From: Lantana camara
Lineage: Eukaryota > Streptophyta > Magnoliopsida > Lamiales > Verbenaceae
Direction: 5' to 3'
Assembly: GCA_037501455.1 (NCBI GenBank)
Contig: CM074865.1
Location: 40,096,501 to 40,160,500 of the forward strand
Length of the DNA stretch: 64,000 nt
Shown: piece after piece, positions 1 to 10,984 of the stretch
Numbering within the stretch: the first letter of the stretch is position 1
How the letters are laid out: every line of letters starts with the position of its first letter
Position numbers and translations under genes: made by a program
Notes under the pieces: model-generated
What the model saw: only the letters and a program-made list of their open reading frames with translations
Databases searched by the model: none
Told to the model about the DNA's origin: nothing

Positions 1-1713
1 TTGGCATGAGTATTTGATATTAATTGTTGGAAATTGCTTAATACATGTATACAATCTACGCTTTCATTTAGTTGCTTTAAATGTTGCAATTTGCATTCTA
101 TGTGTATTGATTCAGTTAACTACGTGCCATAAGCATACACTAATCTTCATGCATCCATATTTGAGTTGATCCTTCTTATATAGGTTACTATCATGCAAAC
201 AAAGCTACAATTCACACCAACTACAATTGACAAAGTAACTTGAAGGCCGAGTGTTCAAATTCCACGGTTTGCATAATGGAACTACCTATCATGGCTCGTA
301 TCATGGGAGGAAGCTTGGATCACGGGAAGGTTCATCAATCATGCCCTACCTGTAAACCTTGAAGGTCTCAACATACAAGAATTGCAAGGACTCAGGTTCT
401 AACTTGAGGGATGCGTAAGACAACGAGAGGGGTGTGGAACTCTTCACCACCACGATTTTGAAGACATTTAATACAAGATTAAATGCTCTAAGAGTTACCG
501 TTGAAACTTTGAGTTTGGAATGGTTGGGTGATTGGAAGACCAAATTGGGAAGCTTCAAGGGATCGGATGCAAGATGTGTTAAAAAGGTTCGACTCAACTC
601 GGATGTAAGGATTGGGAGCAGTTAATCATAAAGCTCATTCTGAGGTCAAATATGGAAGCTCCCTTGCTACGGATACAAGCGTGGGACAACAAATGGACGC
701 AAGGCAAATATACTTATGAGCATCGAGGAATACAAATCGCGTCGTCTCCTTGGAACCTTGGGACATGGAGACATCAAGAAGCAAGCAGGAATGGAAAGCG
801 TTATCATGGGTGAATTATGCACGTAAATCGGAAACAAAGGATAAGCTAAAGGAACTTGAACCGGAGAGGACATCAAGATGAAGATTCGGACAACCCTTGG
901 AGGTCGATGCTTGGAAGTACGTGAGGTGTAAACTCCTTTGACAAAGAAGACCTTGGGTTCAAGAATAGAACGTTCGGGCCATGGGATATACAAATGCATG
1001 AAGAAGATTAGGGAGATTCGAAAACCATGGAAAGCTAAGGAATTATCAATGTTTGCAAAGAAAGTTACAATCATGGGAATGAGGAATACGTCATCAAGCT
1101 AAAAGCTTACCACCTCGGTGACAGGTTCTGCATATTCATGGCATGAGCATCATGCATCGATTTAAATTAATTGCTTTTTTTATCTATATGTACGTTTATG
1201 TTTAATTATTATAATTGCTCCAACGTGTTGCATCTTTAACTGTTTACTATGTGCATTGGCATGTTAATCCAACATGCATGGCTTAGTGTTTAATTGATAG
1301 GGAATGGCTCCACCTTGTTCATCACGCGATTCTTTAATCAAGGCTCACTCGAATCAAGATGAGTAGAATAGTTGGGTTATATCTTGGGAATTCCGGGTAT
1401 GTAGCTTAGCTAGCACAATCTACACCGAAGAAACTAAGTTGAAGAGTTTTGGAGAAACCTTAATCTCAAAGGCGAAGGAACGAATTCAACTAAAATTTCC
1501 AAATAAGAGAGCATTGATTAGGAAATAATGTAAATCCTTTTCGATCCTTGAAGGGATTATCTTTAGTTGAAAGAATGGAGCTACAAGAGGGGATTAAAAA
1601 TTAGTCTAGATTTCAAGAAGAGAAAGAAAGAGAAGAGTTGGGGATTAGAAGGAAGTAATTATTGAAGGGTTTGAATTGAACCTTAGGAGTGAATTAAAGA
1701 AACAGAAGTGGCT

Positions 1714-1745
<32 letters not shown>

Positions 1746-2852
1746 TTCAATGAAAGAAGGATTCATGGAGTTTGACATGTAAGAGCAAAAATTTTAAGGG
1801 GGAGAGCACGACCGAGAGGTGAATTGGAGGATGGGAGTGGCGCTCGAATGAATATGTTAGGAGTAATGATGGGGATGCAAAGTAAGGAAAATCTGGAAAT
1901 CCTAAAGGTGGTGATTAGGAATGAATAAGACGGCGGTTATGGTTAAGCTATTAAGAGAGAAGCTACGTATGGAATTCTGATCTGGAGGTGATGGACTCAT
2001 AAGAGAGTTTCTATGAACTTCTAAGTTGGAATTAACAAGGGGAAAACCGAATCAAGCTATCATATAAGGGGATGGTGTCGATCAAGATTTATTCAATAAA
2101 GTACGAAGGGGTCCAAGACAATATTATCGAGTTATTAGTTATATCAACGATAATCCAGAAGAAAGCTTAAGAAGGGATCAAATAGAAAAGGATGATAATA
2201 GGAAGATTACTTCAAGCTTCAAGAATCATCAAGAACCTTCTGTCTTCGGTTAAGGAAATATGGGATCAGTTATCGAATATAACATTGAGGGGGATCAAAA
2301 GGGAATGAACGGACAATTGGAAAGAATGGTGGGAAAAGACTTGTGTTGAGAGAGTATAAGAATAAACGTCGTAAGGTTGGGATCGAATTATCAAGTTGCT
2401 CAGAGTGGTAATCCTCGGGGATATGTTGAGCACCGATATGGATTGAAGAAGTTGGGTAGCAGTACAAGTTAGAAAGGATCTAAGAAAATACTCCTTAAAG
2501 AATTCATCAATCGTTTCACCGGGGAACCCTGAAGAGGTTCAAGACAAGCTGGGCACCGAATTACATTCAGGACAGATCATACCTTGGACAACGACAATTC
2601 ACAACTTTGAATTTTTGCAAACTACGGTGAACGGTACTTATAGCATTCATGATACATGCATTCATGCAGATTTAATTTAAATAATTTCTTTGTTATGTGC
2701 TCCAATTTCTTATCGTGTTAAATTACTTGGAGTAATTGATAACCAATGTGGGCGACATCTATTACTTGCTTTGAGTGCCTTACGTGATTTTAAATTTGGT
2801 TTTGCGTGAGTTGCTTGGGAGTATTGGAGACTTCCTTGCTTTATTTTCGGTT

Positions 2853-3067
2853 GAGAGACGGGGTGCTCTCTCTTGTTTGTAAGAGACGGGGATTCTCTTA
2901 TTTTTGTTTGCGAGACGGGGTACTCTCTTTACTTGCGAGACGGGGTTCTCTCATTGTTGCTCGAGAGACGGGGTTCTCTCATTGTTGTTGGAGAGACATG
3001 GTTCTCTCGTTGCTGCTCAAGAGACGGGGCTCTCTCCTTGTTGCTTGTGAGAGACGGGGAATCTCTC
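2853..3067 (+). repeat. Hairpin-forming minisatellite, about eight copies of GAGAGACGGGGTTCTCTC
   Basis: About eight imperfect copies with a period near 28-30 bases. Each copy is a short inverted repeat (GAGAG ... CTCTC around ACGGGG). It lies just upstream of the polypurine tract. The same motif occurs at the same place in the two other LARD internal regions of the window (11260-11560 reversed; 57240-57325 with three copies), so it is an element-borne repeat rather than a chance microsatellite. Overlapping short ORFs across it are artefacts of its open frames. Confidence 0.85.
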
Positions 3068-3114
3068 ATTGTTTGTTTTCAGGCGTGTTGTGAATCCGAG
3101 GACGGATTCTTTTT

Positions 3115-3127
3115 AAGGGGCAGAGAT
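3115..3127 (+). other. Polypurine tract of the LARD
   Basis: AAGGGGCAGAGAT directly abuts the LTR start TGTAACGCCCC. This is the expected plus-strand primer position; the comparable site in the complete LARD is AAGGGGGAGAGGT at 57540-57552. Confidence 0.7.
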
Positions 3128-6100
3128 TGTAACGCCCCAGTTTTTCAGTTATTATAATGTGGCGTAATTGTTTATAAATTGCGCGATTTAATTATTTAAT
3201 TATATGATTAATTGTTTATAAATGTTTATATTTGATTTAAACTATAAACTATTGTTATTTTAATTCATTTCATTTTATTCTACTTTGATATTTAGTGTTT
3301 AATTTCTTAATTAAGGTTTCATGTTACCTTAACTATTTCGGTAATTTTGTTAATTAATTTCAATATGATATTAGTTGGTTTTAATTTAATTAATATGGAA
3401 TTTAATTTTTAGTAATTCATTTATAACAATATGAATTCTTTCATGCGCATGAGTGTTCTATTTGTGCTTCGTTCATATATGTAATGATATCGGAATGTCG
3501 AGAAAATTTAGAATGTCGTAAATATGTGTGTTATGAACATGTCTCTATGCTCGGTTTATGTTTTCGGATTCATTTGACGTGTTTACGAATTTAATTTTGA
3601 CTGTGGAACCAAATCGGGGGCTAACGAGCAATTAGCGCACCCTTGGTTCCGTACTTGATATCTTGAGCTCGGGAAATGGGATTCGAATTCCGACACCTCC
3701 GTTGCCTTCGTATCGATGATTCGGAGACAATGGAACAAGCCTCATACCTTTTTGAAATCATTAAGACCTTCGAAATCCAACCGTAACGGACAACTCGTGC
3801 AAGAAGAGCCCCTTTTGGTTGACTAGTCTTCATGGTGGGACCCCATAACACTCCCCTAACCTAACCATACCTTAACCATGGCTTGTGTACTTGAGCTAAA
3901 CCCTTTTACCTACCCTTTTAGCTCTGAAAACCGAACCAAACCCTTCCCTTCTCAGCTGGAACTGATCGAGAGAGAGAGAGAGAGGAGAAAGAAGAAGAAA
4001 ACCTTGGCCCTTTTGTGATTTTGAGCTCAAATCTCTTCCCTCCTTCACCAAATCTTCAAGGTATGAATATTTATATCTTCTCTACTCTATTATACTTGAT
4101 TTCATCGACTTACATCATGATTTGGTCAGATTTGATTAGGGTTTGGGTGATGAGTTTGGTATGAACTTTTAGGGATTTTTGCTCTTGTGACCGATTTGCT
4201 TGTGTAGCTGATTTTCTTGCTTATACATGATCATATGAGCTTGATTCTTGGCCTATTTCTTTCCTAACTGATATTATATGATATTAGGAGGATTTTATCT
4301 CTTGACCCTTTGATGAAATTATGAGATATGGATCTCCAAACTTGATGATCAAATTGCTTCCCCTGTTTTCCGGACTGCTGCGGTTCATTTTGCTTTGTTG
4401 CTTGACTTAATGATCTTCTTTTCATGTGAAATTGCATGTATCTTATGTACACTCATTTTTCTATATGTTAGCATTCATGTTTCAAGTATTTGGTTCCATT
4501 TGAAGCCTCAAAACCGAAAGACATGGCCTGTTTTTATGCATGCTCCATGACAGATTTGTTGCTGTTGCATATGTGTGCTTGTTGGTCAACCTAATGTGCT
4601 TTAAATTGTGCCATTTTGCATATATATGATGTATATTAGTTTTTGAGTATGTTAGCATGCATTCCCCAAAGTTTCAGATCCAAATTCAACCCCTAAGTAC
4701 TTGATCAAGGCATGATTGAACAATTGAGCTTTTATGGGCGATTTTGGCGACCCAGTTTTGCTGCGTGATTTAGATGATCTTAACGTGTGATTTAACCTTT
4801 TCACACTAAATGAAAAATGTTCATAACATGCCAAATATGCTTTATATTAAGTTTCAGAGCATTTGGAGTTGATTTGGTATGCTTTTGGATTGATTTGGTT
4901 TGGGTTCAGTTTTGCCGGTAAAACTTTGTGAGCGTTTTAAGTTCTGTACCGTGACACCCCCGTGTCTCATTTACACTTAAGTGTGAGACACGGGCGTGTC
5001 ACACCTTCTGGGCAGCTCTGTACTGAGCCACGGTCGTGGCTCAGTTTGGCTAAGGAAGGCGACACCCCCGTGTCCCTTCCCCTGTGCAGTCCGTGTTGCT
5101 CCCTTTTCGGTTTTTGATCTATTTCACCTCTTGAATAACTTTATCTCCTTTTGTGTTGAACTATGAACTTGTTTTGCTATATGTTGGGAGCATTGTGGTT
5201 TAATTTCATGGCATTTGGATGAGTTATAGGCATGCTTTTGCTTATTGCCGTTTATGTGTGTTTATATGTCGTTTATGAATCGCGTAATTCATTTTCTATA
5301 TCATATGATTCCTTCTTGTTGTCAAACCTTGGAAATATGCTATCTTATGTTATATGAAGTATGTGGTAGCATTATGGGAGAGCTTGAATATGTTCTACGC
5401 TCCTATTTGAATTCTTGAATTAATTTGATTGGAGATATGAATTGATGAATTTGAATGAAAATGAATGAATGAGTGAATGACTTGGTTATACGAGTTAAAT
5501 GCCTTATAGTGGACACGAACACTTTCAAGACACAATATCATCTTTGTGCATTCATATCATGCTTGAGCATTGTCGTGCGTCATATGTGGTTCATTTAGAG
5601 TCTTGAGTCTCACGAACACGTCTTGTGGTCTTTTGTACAGTTTATCTCCAGGGTCGAGAGATTTTGATCGTTCGGACAGTTGATAACTCGTTCCTTGTTT
5701 CGTCACGGTTCAGGTGAGGGTGTTTTTGTTTTAGCTATATAATAACCCTACAACCCTTATGTGAAAAGCTTTGGCCAAAACCTTATGATTATATATATAT
5801 GGTTTTCAAATGAAGTTATCGAGTAAATTCTTCTGAATTATACGTATGAGCGTATATAAGCTTAAAAAAATGGTTTTGTAATGAGGCTATGCTCTAAACC
5901 GTGTGTCTTCATGCTAGCTATGGATTAGGATGACACGGAGAGGTACGTATATAGCATATGCCGAGTTACACGGTAAGGTATGATTTCTTATAGTATGTAT
6001 CATATGTATGTATTGATATGTTTTGGCGAGATTATGCAAATATGATATGTTCACGGGCCCCGGGACTTAGTATATGTGGCTAACCGAGGAAGCAAGGGCT

Positions 6101-7129
6101 GACGGGGATCCCATATACTAGTCCCAACCAAACTATAGTGATACCGGCCCTCGCTAGGAGGTTTAGCGGGGAATGGGAGGATTCATGTACCCCCATTGGC
6201 CTATGTATGAACCGGTGGCCGGGTCTTGCAAGCCCGTCCACCACCCGGAGGAAGAAGGTTGGTTATGATATGATTATGTTTATGAATATGTTATGATATG
6301 ATTATGCACCGTGCGGGAATACCGGGATCCGGATCGCCCAAACGAATATGTTTATGATATGATTTATGGTCTGTGTGTATTATGACGTATTGCATGATCA
6401 CCTATTTAAAATATTATTGATATTTGTCGTACACGGTCGAAGTTTGGTTGGAGATGATGCAAGCTCACTCGCCGAGCCTTATATTTATGTATGATTTATG
6501 AATGTAATGAATTAATATGATTAGTCATAAAATCCGAGCATTGATTAATCATTTTCTTGCCCTTTTTGGGAACTAAATTCAAATAAAAACCTTGTTCGGA
6601 ATTTATGACTTGCATGTGCATGTTTCTATATATGTATATCGCTCCTGCTCACTCAGTCTTCTAGAGACTGATCCTCTCCCTCCCCAATCTTTTAGTGTGC
6701 AGGTTTGATTTTGGAGTTTCGAGCTAGGCGGAGGTGTTTGGAGTCTTTATGTGGGTCGAGTTAGGTTAGGAGAGTCCCTGCACTCATTCATGTATTGGAT
6801 TTATGTTTGATTCGATTCTATAGTATCATGAACTTGAATAGTTATGTAATTGTTATTGAATTTGTTTATTGGACTGTATTTATGAGTTTAAAAAAGGCCT
6901 GAAGAGCCCAAATTCCGTTTATGGTTTGTATGTTTGAATTTTGGCTGTGCAATGCATTATACTTTGGTTGATTGGTTATCATTGCAGGGTCTAGTTCCGC
7001 CTGGCTTAGGAAGGTTTTTATGTTTGTCTCCCGTTCGCTAGGGTTTGATACGGGTGCGGATTTACTATTTCGTTACTCGTGTTGAGCCTTAGTGCGGGGG
7101 ATGTGGTGCCTCACGTGCGGGGTGCTACA
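3128..7129 (+). mobile_element. 3' LTR (4.0 kb) of the left LARD
   Basis: Begins TGTAACGCCCC after the polypurine tract and ends GGGGTGCTACA, giving TG...CA termini. Internal landmarks shared with the other LTRs: the U3 palindrome-rich block around 3657-3720, a GA-repeat leader at 3969-3995, a splice-donor consensus CAAG/GTATGA at 4061, palindromic words at 4951-5076, a GC-rich block at 6054-6250, the CAGTC...GACTG hairpin at 6655-6672, the TGTGCAG/GT acceptor ending at 6702, CTAGGCGG near 6725, and the terminal U5 stem-loop at 7037-7092. No coding capacity. The partner 5' LTR is outside the window. Confidence 0.85.
4951..5076 (+). repeat. Palindromic word cluster, GACAC type
   Basis: Four near-palindromes in 126 bases: GTGACACCCCCGTGTCTC (4951), GTGAGACACGGGCGTGTCAC (4983), GAGCCACGGTCGTGGCTC (5025) and a GCGACACCCCCGTGTCCC form (5060). 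The outer arms are shared and the centre is GC-rich. Equivalent clusters with other words are present in eight other LTR copies of the window. Confidence 0.85.
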
Positions 7130-7411
7130 TCCAAAGAGTTGGAAATACCCGGAATTTTATTTTGGAGAAAATAAAATTTTCAAAGGACAAAAAAAAAAAA
7201 TGCTGACGTGTCAGGCCACGTCACCGAATGAGGTGATGTGGCGCTGACTCAGCGCCAGCGCAGCACAAAACCCTAGCCGAAGGTGCAACACGCGTAGAGG
7301 CTCCGATCGGGGCGTTCTCGGCGGCGTTGGACTCTTGGTGAAGAGATCTACGACGTGGTCACCTCGGAATTTGTGTCCAAGTTGTGTACGCAAGTGGGGT
7401 GTGAAATTACT
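7130..7411. mobile_element. Short remnant, possibly a copia LTR fragment
   Basis: 282 bases between two LTRs. It opens with an inverted repeat (GGAATTTTATTTT ... AAAATAAAATTTTC) and holds GGGGCGTTCTCGG and a following GTTGGACTCTTGGTGAAGAG segment. These loosely resemble the copia LTR piece at 15942-16110 (TTTTATTTTCTC, GGGTTCTCGGGG, TATCTTCGGTGAAAGG). The assignment is by eye and weak; no ORF in it is convincing. Confidence 0.3.
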
Positions 7412-10400
7412 TGTAGCACCCCAAGCGATGGGGCACCACACCCCGCACTATGACCCGACACGTGTACGAAATGGAAAGTCCGCACACGCAGCAAATCACA
7501 GCGAACGGGTGACAAACAAAAAATCCAACCTAAGCTAGGCGGTACCTAAACCCTGTACAAGCAAAATATGCAAAAACCTGAATGCGGAAGCGATGCAAAT
7601 ATGAACCATCAAAAACTTTAATTAACAAACATAATCAAACGGGTTCAACTAATCAAGTAATCCTGTCCTAACCTGTCCCGAATAATCATACAACAAAAAC
7701 GGGTTCAACTAATTCCACGAACTTGTCCTAACCTGTCCCGAATTCAAACATACAAATCATAAGTACCAACCCGTATAATATTTATCATATACATAGCTTC
7801 CTATACAAATCGAAACAAAGTACTTAACAAATCAAATAGACCGACACAAACGACTTTACTCAATTCCGCCTAGCTCCAAACTCCAAAGCAGACCTGCACA
7901 CTAAAAGATTGGGGAGGGAGAGGGTCAGTCTACAACTCGACTGAGTGAGGGGGCTAACACACACCAACACATATATACATATAGAGCAAAGCACGTATCA
8001 AACAAAAGACTATGAACCGGGAATAGGGTTTTACATACCAAAACCATTTTCTAAAAGAACTCATACTTATTCATATATTCGTATATTCTTAAGTCTGAAA
8101 ACTCGTAAGGATTCGTAGATCCAAAAACGCATAAGGATTCATATTAAAACTCATAGGGATTCAAATAGATTCAGACCGATTCATAACTTAACGTAGAAAT
8201 CTCATATTGAAAACAAACTCTCCTATCCCGTTTCATAATCAACATAACAAAAGAATTCAAATACCCGGCGAGTACGGGTCTCCAACCTTACTCCTTAAAC
8301 AAAAGACTCAAAAGATTCATAAGGAAGCATAAACTCATAAATTCATAAGATTCATAGATTCATATTCCCGTATTCCAACCTTCTCCGGAAGTCGGCACGC
8401 GGGTTACGGGCCCACATCGTGCAACTCAATATACGTGGGGTCGCGAACCCACAACGTACCTTTTCCGGCCTCAGCCGAAGGCTCAAAGCACCACACCTTC
8501 TCCATCTCCCCCAGAGTCGCGCGTAGGTACTTAAAAGGAGCGTGTGCACAGGGGTGATAACCGGTGACCCCAACAGCCGTGCAACTCGGCATATGCTATA
8601 CACGTATCTCTCCGTGTCTTCCAAATTCATAATATGCTGAGGAAGATCCATAGTTCACTTGACACTACACAGTTTGGAGCATAGCCTCGTTGCAAAACCA
8701 TTTTAAGCTTATATACGCCCATACTTATAATTTCAGAAGAATTCATATCAAATCGAATTAACAAAATTCATAACATATCGTAAGACACATATTTAATATA
8801 CGTATAGTATATATTCGCATGCGGGCATGAAAACGAGCATATAGGGTTTTAGGTCGCTTTAACTAAAACAAAAATCCTAAAACCTCACCTTACACCAACG
8901 AGAACGGAAAACACGAGCCAAGAAGTCCCATTGGAACCAAAATAGCTGACAGACATTCCCTGGAAAACCCTGATTGACTGAACACATAAAACCCAAGACT
9001 CAGACTCAAATCGCAACCACAAAGACGCACGACCATGCTCACGAATACAAACAATGCAACATATAATCCATATCTATTCAATCAAATCATTCAGAGTATA
9101 TTATATTTCATATTCCATGTCAAGAGATGCATAGATTATAGAATTCAGAACATTAATTACATAAAATAAATTAGGACATTAAGAATCCCATTCATATCAT
9201 GCACCAAGTCTTGCAAGAATAAAACATCAAGTTCATATCAATTTATTCAAAATTACATATTTGTAGAACTTACAACTTTTCTATCAATTAGCAAACTTAA
9301 CAATTCGTTCAAATTAAAGCACCACGTATCCTTTTTATAATTTATTATATAGGATTCATAATCAATTAGTTTCTAAAATTACATTAACACCCCATAAAAA
9401 CAATAATCATATACAAGAAGTGGCACAAACGAGGCAATTAGATTCAATAAATCAAGAATCAAGCTTATCATATATCATAACATATTTTCATATATCATAC
9501 AATTCAAATTTCCATTTATCGTTCATACATGATCACATTTTACAATTAAAACAATTAACGAAAATAAATAAAACAACTTAAAAAATTCATATAAAATCAA
9601 CCGGACATCCGATTGACGAACCGAAAGTGGCGTTGGACTCATCACGACGAAAGGAACCCGCTGATCGAAAGTCACTGGAATGCCACCACCGTAGCCGGCC
9701 GAACAGCCACCGGCCGCCACTGGAACACCGCCTCCGGTGGTCGGAAAAATCCCCGAAAGGACAGAAACGTACGCCTCGGCCTACTTGCCAGAAGCCCTCA
9801 ACCAATTTCAGAAAATACCAACCACACCGGATTTTGTTGACGGAAAACCGAACTAAAACCCTACTACGAAAACTGAAAGTAAACGCAAACCGTAAAATGA
9901 AAATGAAATTCGAACATACCGTTGGAAAGCCCGTAACGAGGCCTTTGAAAGGCCCAAGCCAAACGCTGGAAAAATCACCGGACGAATGGGCCGTCGGTTC
10001 ATAGCCGGTCCGTCACCGGTCCGCCGCCAACGTCGTCCTCCATCCACTGATCATCTTTTGTAAAGGGACCACCACCAAAACCCACCGGAAAATGGCCCCC
10101 AACTGCCACCCAAGTCGCGCCGTTGCCTCGTCGCCGGTTCAGCCACCTCCTGCCGTCGTTGGCCCAAAGTAACGCCGGAAATGGAATCAGGGGCCGGAAA
10201 AAGGTAGGGCACCGTTGAAGCTCCTCCGGAAAAGCCGCCGGAACGCGGTGGAGCAAAGTGCTACAGTGCACGCACCACCGTCGTCGATCTTCATTAGGCG
10301 CCTGAGCCACCGTTCGGCCACCATTGGCTGCGCCGTTGAAACTGGAGTTGCGCCGGGAGGTTATCTAACCAGGGTTGGGGCGCATGTCTGAGAAAAGTCA

Positions 10401-10984
10401 TTGGAGACCGCCGGGAAGAGGCGGCGAAGTGGCGGGCGTAAATCCCGTCGCCTGAACCTTGCCGTAGCGCCACCACCACTGGGTTTCAGGACCCGATTCT
10501 TGTACCAATGTGACAGGCTCGTCGAGCTGATAAATTTCGACTACTCATACTTCGAATTCCGTCGAGAAACAAGCGAGAACGGACTTGTGCATGTTTCTGC
10601 ACCTTGAATGTGTGTGAGGGAGGTGAGAGACACGGGAGGAGAGCTGGGCTAGTTTTCACGAAATACGAGGATTCGGGGTATTATATCTCGAGTCTTACTA
10701 CGTAAAACGGTCGGAAGAAGGGGTCAACAATGTCAGAATTGGGCAAACTCAGAGTCTACGGACTCGTCTCGATGCCCTGAACGCAAAGCAGGGGTAAAAA
10801 AGGTCGAACTCTCGACCGAATGAGAAATGACCGGAAAACCCCTTAAAAGAGAAAATTACAAAAAGACCCCTAAACTCTAAAAGAGTTCAAAATAGGGCCA
10901 CGCAACACACAAAATTACAAAATTAAACACATAAAAAGGTTGAAACGTGGCGTACCTTATACGTCGGACGAGCGGGGTGTCACA
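7412..10984 (-). mobile_element. 3' LTR (3.57 kb), minus orientation
   Basis: On the minus strand it starts TGTGACACCCCGCTCG (right edge 10984, next to a polypurine tract reading GAAGGAGGGGAGAT) and ends GGGGTGCTACA (left edge 7412). The internal DNA lies to its right, so this is the 3' LTR of a minus-strand element. It has the shared acceptor-like TGTGCAG/GT (near 7890), the CAGTC/GACTG hairpin (near 7923-7944) and the terminal stem-loop (7437-7507). Unlike the other LTRs it has no obvious palindromic word cluster; in that area it has a GC-rich block (9640-10500). Confidence 0.8.
9640..10500. other. GC-rich CCGCCGG-type block inside the LTR
   Basis: About 0.86 kb much richer in G and C than its AT-rich surroundings, full of CCGGCCG, CACCGGCC and CCGCCGG runs. 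It gives overlapping open frames on both strands (up to 125 residues) that look like low-complexity translation of GC-rich DNA. Codon-like wording resembles a plant 5' exon, so capture of host DNA is possible, but I recognise no domain. Confidence 0.5.

Larger units (their letters stand above)
1..3127 (+). mobile_element. LARD-type LTR retrotransposon, internal region (5' part lies outside the window)
   Basis: Coding-free, strongly purine-rich internal domain running into a polypurine tract and a 4.0 kb LTR. It is homologous to the internal domain of the complete element at 50797-60889: the stretch around 1121-1280 (GACAGGTTCTGCATATTCATGG onward, given here only by its start) matches 55540-55710 in order and wording, and both end in the same GAGACGGGG minisatellite. 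By that alignment base 1 lies a few hundred bases inside the internal domain. ORFs here are short, on both strands, and resemble no gag or pol motif. A poly-A run sits at 1719-1744. Confidence 0.75.

Noticed and set aside
346..1074. ORFs in the LARD internal domain as decayed gag or pol
   Set aside because: No capsid, zinc-knuckle, RT or integrase motif on either strand, and the homologous LARD at 54084-57552 does not keep the same frames.
9587..10310. Overlapping ORFs in the GC-rich block as a host gene
   Set aside because: Open on both strands and in several frames with low-complexity Pro/Arg/Gly wording and no domain; more likely GC composition than coding.
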